A stretch of DNA of 64,000 bases from NCBI GenBank assembly GCA_047967505.1, contig CM106540.1; one strand, given 5' to 3'. Under the pieces are notes generated by a model. The model did not search any database and was not told the DNA's origin. It saw only the letters and a program-made list of their open reading frames with translations. Position numbers and translations under genes: made by a program. This DNA is from Dipteris shenzhenensis. Taxonomy: Eukaryota; Polypodiophyta; Polypodiopsida; Gleicheniales. This document shows positions 24,301 to 33,854 of the stretch, piece by piece; within the stretch, counting starts at the first letter, position 1; each line of letters opens with the position of its first letter.

Positions 24301-27300
24301 ATGGCTTCAATCCCACTTTGTGGGCAGCATGCATCAAAGTTGAGGTAAACACTCTGAACCTATTAGAGTGCAGATTCAGTGGCCAATGAGTAACGTTCTT
24401 GACTTTCTCATCCACGTCGAAATGAGTTACCACCAATAAGCACCCGAGATGAAGTGTGGAAACAATGCTGTTGTACAAATGCATCAATCCTAGCATTCCA
24501 TTGCCTTGGATCCCACTTCAAACCAATAGAGGGACTTCAGCAATCTGCATTTTAGATTCTTCTATCCTAGAATTGCATATTCATCAGGCTGAAGATCAAG
24601 TCGCCTTGGAGTGCTCCTCTAACTTGGCTGTCATTTTGTCCTTCCATCTTTCCTCCCGCTTTGGTGCTTCTTGTCATCCCTGCAATCCCAGATATTTGTG
24701 GTACCTTGCTGTTTTGATGATCCAAAAATATCAGCATCAGTTATTGATGGAATTCCATAGTTTCTATCAGAGTCCGTCAAGGTCTGTCAATGAAATTCCA
24801 TCAATATGGTTTTTTGCAATCGCATCATTTGAAATATTGCATGGGTATCGCCTTGATGCTGATGTTGGTGGCCAAACAATTGGTATCTCTTTTCTTGAGA
24901 AAATCCCCTCTTTTGAAGCATCAAATCCTATCAGTGAGGGTTTGCTTTTTCTTTTTCTGATGATGAGAAACTATATTGTTAGTGTATGCGGGTATGTATG
25001 TTTCTCCTGCACCTATGGGTCTTTGAAACCATAACGTACAGTGGCAGCTGGACTGAGAGCATCTTGGAGCTGCAGTTGCAAAGCTGACGAGCTTTGTGTG
25101 GTACATGCGTCATGGTAAGAGGTAGCGAGGACTGAAAGATGCAGTAGAAGTGTCACCACAATGTAAATATCCTAAGTCAAAGTACAGTTGACCATTTATT
25201 TGATCATAATTAAAGAGTTTTATATGTGTTAATTACGGTCAAAGAGTTATTTTAATGGTCAAAGGATTGACTACGGTCAAAGATACTTGACTCTAGTCAA
25301 GTAAACCTGACTGCGGTCAGAGAGTGTTGACTTCGGTCAACAAGACTTGGCATGCGCCAAGAGGGTTAACCCCGGTTAACCAAGATGTGCCAACTCCGGT
25401 TGGAGAGACTTGGCTATAATTAAGGCGCCTTGACCCTTAGTCAAAGCTCTTTAATTATAATCAAGAGTGTTGACTCCGGTCAACCAGAGAAAATATATAT
25501 ATATTTATTTGTATATATATTTGTTTAGATGTGCACATGTGTTCAGTGGGGACGCCCACCGTGACTAGGATTAGTCCACAGTGTGTTATTTGCATGCAAA
25601 GCGCTAACAATTAATGGGTACCATGGTGGTGCGCTTTAATTAATTGTTGCAGGTACTAGGAAGGATTATTTTTCCTAAGCGAAATGGGAGCCTGACAAGC
25701 ACCTAGGAGGCGGTTCGTGTGACCGAGAGCTTTGAAGACTCCAGAATGGCCCTTAGAGGCTTGTAATAGGTTTTAGTCTAGATTTTAGACAAGTGGCATG
25801 TTGCCAATTTGAATGGGGCTTGAAGCTCTTGTAAAAGGGGAATTCTTTTCATGTTTTAAAAGGAGAGACTTACGAGACAGCTCTAAGCTGAAGCTGAATT
25901 TCTGTAATAGATTTTCTGAAATGAATAAAGACCTTCGGGGGGGTCCAGCCCGACAATTTGTCCTGGGCCCTAGTGTATGTTCAGAGAGAGGGAGTGAGGG
26001 AGAGCCTTTGAAGCATGTAGTTCCGTCGTCGACGTGAAGTTATTGCTGTTTTTTTCCACTCTCAGTGCTGTTTCGTCAAGTATTGGTTGTATTGGTATCA
26101 GAGCCTTGGTTCGTTGTCTTTCAAGGCAGCGATGGTCTGAAGAAAAAAAAACGTGGGAACAGGATGAAGCAACTGCAACGAATGGCCGTCCCAAAAACTT
26201 GCATGAAGGCCGTGCTAATGGCGAAGGAAATACATATGGGATGCTTCTAATGAAGATTTTATAGGTAACGTTAACCAAGAGCTGAGCCGGTTGCACAGGC
26301 GCTGAGGCCTCGTTGACTTCAAGGTGTAGACAGATTGAGGCGAGGCAGAGGCACCTAGACAAATGCGTGACGTTTTGATACATATCCAGGATCTGACTCG
26401 ATTTAGGAAGCTCATCAGCCGGCCGTGACTCACATGAGTGCTTGCTACAGTGGCTTGAGGTCGCAGTCACTCATCGTGATTCCAGAAAATCAGGCGGACA
26501 TATGGCGATGGTGCGACGATAGACGCAAAAGGATTGTTCCGCCGTTGATTTCCTTGCGTGGGTGCTAGCTCCACGTAGAAGGTTTTGTGCGCAGTCAATT
26601 AACTCTGGTTAGTTGAACCAGTATATAGTTAGTTCAACTTTGGTCCAGTTAATCTGGCCTAACCAGACCAGTTTGGTTGGTGTAACCAGTCCAGTTAGTC
26701 TAGTTGCAGACTAACTAGACCAGAACCAGACAGTCGGTTAGAGTAACCAGTAGTTACTCATCTGGTTACTGTTTTCATTAAAAAAAAAAAAAAAAAAAGA
26801 GAGTTGCAGAGATAGTTTTGGCTATCAATTTTCTCCTGCCTGTCAGACTTTTACTGTCAGAAAAGTAGCAGAAAACCAGAAAAAAGCAGAGAAAACAGAG
26901 TTTTGCAGAAAAAGGAGTATGCATGCCTTTGAGCAGTAAAAAGAGGGAAAAACAGATGCCTTTTGAAGCCATCTACAGCAGCCAGAAAAGGGCAATATAG
27001 TTGATAATGCTTTGGCAACTGTGTGGGTATATGCCTTAAACTGACAGCCAGTACTGGCATAGATTGTGAATGCAAAACACCTCTTGTTGAGGTACCTTTT
27101 CTGTTGGAAAAGCAAAGGTAGTGTGCATTAGTTACTTGCACAGTGTGAGAAAAATCTGCAGATCTCAGAATATGGATCAATCACCTATCCAGTGGGATTC
27201 TCAAGATAGGGATGTGCATCCAAGACAGAGGAATGTGCCACAAACTCAACAAGAATTTGAACAAATGGTACGCACTCGTATACAAGAGCTGGAAAATCTT

Positions 27301-30300
27301 AAAAGGGATCCCAGGGCTCAGCATTTGTTCCCAGCAGAAGCTATGCCTAATCCAGTATATGACGTGCCAATGCTAGAGGCACACTCTCGTGTACAGTCTA
27401 AGAGAGAGAGATCTCATAGATCTCATAGGAGACGGTCCCATAGTAAAAAGAGATCGAGGCGTCATCACCGATCTCCTAGTCCATCACCGTCTACCTCGAG
27501 TTCGACTTCTGTGTCTTCTTCTTCCTTATCAGATAAACCATCCAGGAAAAGAAGGAAACACGAGAAGTCTGGGAAGAGAAAGTCTTCCAAAGCGACCAGG
27601 GAATTTAAAGAGGGAGGAAAATCTGTTAAGTTTATGACCTACAATGGACAGTATGGTCATACAGACAAAGCATTGCAGTTTATCAGACAGTTTGATGCTG
27701 CATTCGGTACTGAGAAATTTTCAGAATCCTCCAAGTTAAGAATGGTCAACCTACACTTAACAGCAACGGCTAGTGCATGGTGGAGTGCACTGACCACAGA
27801 TGGATCAGCCCCAAGAAAGTGGAAGGGCTTCAAGAAAGCCTTCTACCAGCAGTTCATGCCTAAACAGTTTAGAGACCATGTTCTTCAAGACTGGGACAGC
27901 TTGCACATGGATGCAGGAGATACAGTGGATGGGTACAACCAAAAGTTCTGGGATGCTTATTTGCAGGTTGCACCGTTCAAAAAGATCTCCAAAGGTACCC
28001 AGATGAGAAAGTACAGAGCAGGTCTCACTCCAAGAATTCAGGCAGTAGTGAATGCTTTGGGGGCAAAGAATATTCAAGATCTTATGCATTCAGCCTCAGT
28101 AGCGAGTCTTGTGCCGCTACAAGATCCATCTACAGTGCCATCCTTGCATGCAGGACGTGCTGATAAAAAGAAAACTGATTTTCAAAAATCAGAAAAGAAA
28201 GAGTCCCCTAAGGCTGAAAAGAAAGGGTTTCAGCCTCAGAAGCCGAGGGGTACTCAGTTCTCAAAGACCTATAAGGGCAAATCTCTATTTACCCCTGAAC
28301 AGATAGCGGAATTCCGTAGAGATGGGAAATGCTTCAGGTGCGGTAAAGAGGGGCATGTGGCTGCCCAGTGCCCAGAAAAGCCTTCAACATCGAAGGGAAA
28401 AGAGGCAGAGAAGCCACGAGGACTGCAAAAGCCAATGGCGGGGGGGAATTCCTGATATACTGGGTCATGCTTTGAACCCAGAAGAACGAGAATTGCTGCT
28501 ATCATGGGGCAAAGTTAGAGACCAGCAAGCGCTAATTTTATTTGATCCAGGGGCTACTGATAATTTCATATCAGAGGATCTAGCCCTGAGGCTGGGAATA
28601 AAGACGGAAGAGCTAGGCAGGGCTTTGGATGCCGATCAAATGTTTTGTGGGAATCCTGTGCCAGTTACTCCCTTGATAGGGAAGCTCCGTCTTCATATTC
28701 AGAGTTATGTGGATCAGGAAGACTTCTTCATTTCTGCACTGAAACATTATGATGTAGTTTTGGGGATGCCTTGGTTTCACCGCAAGGCAGTGAAGTTGAC
28801 TCTTCCTGAAAGAGTGCTGGAATTTGTACATAGGGGGAAAAATCAGCGTGTAATTGCCAGGAATAAAGGGGACACTATCCCCATTGTATCTGATGTTTCA
28901 TGCGGTAAAGCAATAAAGTCTGCAATTTCTGCGTACATGGTGTTTGTAAAAGAAAAAGAGAATGATATGCATGCTGAAATGAATGATGCAGATAAAAATA
29001 AGTTCCAGTTTCTTGTAAACTTTAAAGATTGCTTTTCTGATGTTTTGCCAGGGGAGTTACCCCCAGAGAGACCAGAAGATCATTAGATAGAGTTAATGCC
29101 TGGTAGTGAGCCACCAAACAGACCCCCTTATAGAGTCAGTGCGACTCAGAGAGAGGAGATTATGGCTCAGGTACAGGACTTGCTGTCCAAAGGGTTGATT
29201 CAGCCCAGCTCGTCTCCTTTTTGTTCCCCTGTACTGTTAGTACAGAAGAAAGATGGTTCATTCCGTATGTGCGTCGATTATCGCGCAGTGAACAAAATGA
29301 CCATCAAGAATAGATTCCCTATTCCGCGTATTGATGATGTCTTGGATCAGCTAAATGGAGCTTCAGTTTTCAGCAGGATAGACTTAAAGAGTGGCTACCA
29401 CCAAGTGAGGATACAGCCTCAGGATGTGCACAAGACAGCATTCCGCACTACATTCGGGTTGTATGAATACTTAGTGATGCCTTTTGGGTTGACAAATGCT
29501 CCAGCCACATTCAATAGAATGATGGATCGCATCTTCCGGAAGTACAGGCATTTTACGGGTACTTTCTTTGATGATATCTTAGTTTTTTCTAAGACAGAGG
29601 AAGAGCACAGAGAACATCTTGCTATAGTGTTTCAAGAGCTGAGAAATCATCAGCTCTATGCAAACAGCAAGAAAAGTGAGTTCTTCTTGGAAGAAATCCA
29701 CTATCTGGGGCATATAATATCCAAGAATGGGATACAAATGGATCCAGCGAAGATCCGTGCCATTCAGGAATGGCCAGAGCTGAAAACTGTGCATGAAGTT
29801 CGAAGCTTCTTAGGCTTGTGTTCTTACTACAGAAGGTTTATCAGACATTTTGCTGATATCGCAGCTCCATTACATGACCTCACTAAGAAAAATGCAGCCT
29901 TCACATGGGGATTATCACAGAAGAAAGCATTCAATACACTCAAGGAAAAGTTGACTACAGAGCCTATCCTGGTAGTTCCGGATCTGTATCAGTCTTTTGA
30001 TGTGGATTGCGATGCTTGTGGAGAATGTGTTGGGGCTGCATTGCATCAGAATGGTCATGTAGTAGCCTATGAAAGCAGACGACTTCGGGATGCGGAAAGA
30101 TATCTAGGAATCTATGAGAAAGAGTTATTGGCTGTAATTCATGCCATCCATACATGGAAACATTATCTTTTGGGTGCAGATTTTACTGTCAAAACAGATC
30201 ACCAAAGTCTGAAATACTTTTTGACTCAGACCAAGCTTTCAGAGAAGCATATGAAATGGGCAAACATGCTGTCAATGTATCATTTTCAGATTGTCCATAC

Positions 30301-32630
30301 TCCAGGAATTCGGAACAGAGTGGCAGATGCCTTGTCCCGAAGACCCCAGGTCAATAATGTAACTATTGCTTATTATCAGGACCTGGAAGGCATGAGGGAA
30401 CAATATGCTCATGATTCTGATTTTGGTGAAATTTTACAGCAGATGCAAGAAGGGCAATCCACCAGTCACTATTCCCTGAAAGATGGGTATTTAATGAGAG
30501 ATGATTGCCTATGCATCACCCAGGAGATGAGGAAAAAGATTTTGGGGGAATGCCATGCACCTCCCTATGCTGGACACAGAGGAATTACAGCAACAACTCT
30601 AGCACTAGAGAGGTATTTCTTTTGGCCAGGAATGCGGAAAGATATACATCAGTTTGTTACTGAATGCCTTACGTGTCAGAAAATGAAGTATGATAGACAG
30701 AAGGCACCTGGCCTACTTATGCCTCTTCCCGTGCCTCAGGCACCATGGGAAAATATTACAATGGACTTTATTTTTGATTTGCCGAGATCAAAGTCAGGGA
30801 ATGATGGGATTTGGACTATCATTGATAGATTCAGCAAGCAAGCTCATTTCATTCCGGTTCGCAAAACCATAAAGGCAGATCATATGGCTAAGCTGTTCAT
30901 GGCACAGATCTTTAAACATCATGGTATGCCTAAGTCCATTGTTAGTGATCGAGATCCCAGAATGACCAGTCTATTCTGGAGAGCTTTATTTGATAACATG
31001 GGGACGAATCTGAATTTTTCTTCTTCTTTCCATCCCGAGACAGATGGTCAAATGAAAAAGCTAGGCTCCGCAAGTTTAAAGGCAAACAGAAAGTGTATGC
31101 AAAGTTATCTCCCAGATATTATGGCCCTTTCAGGGTTACAGAGAGAATAAATGAGGTTGCATACAGATTAGCATTGCCAGAGCATTGGAGGATTCACAAT
31201 GCATTCCATGTGAGTCTTCTAAAGAAATTTCAGGGACCAGAGCCTACAGAACCAGTATCAGAAGATCCACCAGAAGAAGAAGAAGAAGAAGAATGTATTA
31301 CCGTCCTCAGAAGAAGAAGTGGATGAGCTGGAGGAAGTCCTTCAGCCAGAGCAAATTGTGTACCATACTGTACGTAAAGGCCCTCAGGGTAAGGAATTTT
31401 GCAGGTATCTTGTAAAATTCAAGAATTATACGGCATTAGATGCCAAGTGGATGGACGAAGACATGTTATCCGATCATCCACAGCTTTTGGATGTTTACAA
31501 GGAAGCTTTTCAGTTGAGGTCAACTGAATAGAAGCCGAGGGGATGTCACCACAATGTAAATATCCTAAGTCAAAGTACAGTTGACCATTTATTTGATCAT
31601 AATTAAAGAGTTTTATATGTGTTAATTACGGTCAAAGAGTTATTTTAATGGTCAAAGGATTGACTACGGTCAAAGATACTTGACTCTAGTCAAGTAAACC
31701 TGATTGCGGTCAGAGAGTGTTGACTTCGGTCAACAAGACTTGGCATGCGCCAAGAGGGTTAACCCCGGTTAACCAAGATGTGCCAACTCCGGTTGGAGAG
31801 ACTTGGCTATAATTAAGGCGCCTTGACCCTTAGTCAAAGCTCTTTAATTATAATCAAGAGTGTTCCAACCAGAGAAAATATATATATATTTATTTGTATA
31901 TATATTTGTTTAGATGTGTACATGTGTTCAGTGGGGACGCCCACCGTGACTAGGATTAGTCCACAGTGTGTTATTTGCATGCAAAGCGCTAACAATTAAT
32001 GGGTACCATGGTGGTGCGCTTTAATTAATTGTTGCAGGTACTAGGAAGGATTATTTTTCCTAAGCGAAATGGGAGCCTGACAAGCACCTAGGAGGCGGTT
32101 CGTGTGACCGAGAGCTTTGAAGACTCCAGAATGGCCCTTAGAGGCTTGTAATAGGTTTTAGTCTAGATTTTAGACAAGTGGCATGTTGCCAATTTGAATG
32201 GGGCTTGAAGCTCTTGTAAAAGGGGAATTCTTTTCATGTTTTAAAAGGAGAGACTTACGAGACAGCTCTAAGCTGAAGCTGAATTTCTGTAATAGATTTT
32301 CTGAAATGAATAAAGACCTTCGGGGGGGTCCAGCCCGACAATTTGTCCTGGGCCCTAGTGTATGTTCAGAGAGAGGGAGTGAGGGAGAGCCTTTGAAGCA
32401 TGTAGTTCCGTCGTCGACGTGAAGTTATTGCTGTTTTTTTCCACTCTCAGTGCTGTTTCGTCAAGTATTGGTTGTAAGAAGTGAAGGCATAAATGAGGGT
32501 TTGTCTGTCGATAGTCCTCAAAATGCATTGCCTAAGAAGACAAAGCTAATGAAGGAAATACATTTCTCGAAGAAGAAAACAAAGTCGTCGACATGTTGTT
32601 ACCTCTGTATACTCTCAAAGAATCAGGAGT

Positions 32631-32671
<41 letters not shown>

Positions 32672-33815
32672 ATTAAAGTATTCGGAAGACCGATGGGTCT
32701 ATGAGACTGAAAAACCTGTTAGAAAAGACCCAACAGAGGATATGCACAGCGGAAGACTGATAGAATTGCCCAGGAGCCCACACAATACAAAAGAGATAGA
32801 TCTAGAGTCCCACCAATGGTGTGGTTCTCTGATCTTACCACAAGGTCCTTCTCCTATCTGCGGGCTATCTCTAGACTCGAGCCCGCGTGCTCCACCTCGA
32901 GTGTCTGTAGACTTTCCGTCCAGAATGATTCTCTCTACCTTATTGCCTGTAGATCAGCCTATGTAGGCAGCACTTAGTAGCTCAGTCTGCAGCCCTCTTA
33001 GGTCTCCTTCACCTCCTGGCAAAAGGCCCAAGGAAGCCCTGTCTGCTGCTTCCAGAGAATGAAGAATGAGGACCTGGAGGCCCTCCTTTTATAGCCCCCA
33101 AGGGCTGCTGATAGAACCGACCAGTCTGGCTGACCAGACTGGTCTGTAAAACCCGACCAGGTTGGCTCCTTTCCAAGCTCTATATAAGGGCCTCTGCCAG
33201 GCCCTTTTGGACTGCTGTCAGGCCCCAAACTTTGCAGGGTACAGCTCCCCTGGTCTGCCCATCTCCAGGCCTGGTTGGCTGGCTCCAACCAGCCCCAACC
33301 AGCCTCAGCCAATGGCTTGAACCAGGCCTGCTGGTTCCCTCTTTTTGCTGCACCACTTTCCAGGTCTGTTGCAGGTCGAGATCCTGCCCACAGCTTCTGC
33401 CACGTGCCTCGGCTTTCTCCTGGGTATACTCCGCCATCTGGTGCTGCTCTTGATCTGCCTCTTCCAGGCCAGATCCATGCTAAACATCCATAGCGATTAT
33501 TCTGTCCATGAGCACCATCTGTTGCAGCCACCATGGCTCTTCCAGGTACCTCACTTTTCTTTATTCTTTGATTCCTGCCCACATGGCAGCCATGCTGCTG
33601 CTCATGTGTCAGTCTCTCAATCCCTAGGCTCACCCCCCCCATGCTCTCCTCATATATGGGGGCTTACAGATGGGGAGGTGACCTTTTCAACAAAACCTGG
33701 TACAAAACGAGCTGTGAGGGTGGAACTAATAAACAAGCATCCACACCAATGCATAATGCGAAATGATAGAACTAAGTACAACATAGTCATGTTAGTGGTC
33801 GACTACATATCAATC

Positions 33816-33854
<39 letters not shown>

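Larger units (their letters stand above)
25151..26091 (+). repeat. 5' LTR of the young chromovirus
   Basis: 941 bases, beginning TGTCACCACAATG and ending GGTTGTA. The first third is a chain of short hairpins (25229-25484). An AT-only TATA-like stretch follows at 25490-25525 and AATAAA lies at 25924-25929. The ends are TG...TA rather than the usual TG...CA. The 74-codon ORF inside the LTR is present in both copies and looks incidental. Confidence 0.95.
25151..32476 (+). mobile_element. Young Ty3/gypsy chromovirus in intron 8
   Basis: A complete LTR retrotransposon of 7,326 bases in the same orientation as the host gene. Order: 5' LTR, iMet primer binding site, hairpin-rich leader, gag, protease, RT, RNase H, integrase, chromodomain, polypurine tract, 3' LTR, all between AGAAG duplications. 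I count only two substitutions and a net 8-base gap between the LTRs, so insertion was recent. The coding region is broken at four places: a frameshift at the gag end, a TAG between protease and RT, an integrase deletion and a frameshift before the chromodomain. It therefore cannot encode a working integrase and would need one in trans. Confidence 0.95.

Noticed and set aside
24456-25034. 192-codon plus-strand ORF
   Set aside because: No recognisable motif, unusual mixed composition, and it overlaps the 5' part of a minus-strand LINE fragment. Treated as a chance frame.
25267-25484. Simple WRKY W-box cluster as the full explanation of the LTR palindromes
   Set aside because: Several units (CCAAC/GTTGG, GGTTAAC/GTTAACC, CTTGGC/GCCAAG) lack TTGAC yet keep paired arms, and two of these three keep a YNCG loop. 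A W-box cluster alone therefore does not explain the pattern, though it may contribute.
25813-26037. 74-codon ORF present identically in both LTRs
   Set aside because: The identity follows from LTR identity. It covers the polyadenylation signal and has no protein features.
32998-33642. 214-codon minus-strand ORF
   Set aside because: Gly/Trp/Arg-rich odd composition, overlapping ORFs on both strands, a TATA-like site and a hairpin inside. It looks like a chance frame in GC-rich DNA.
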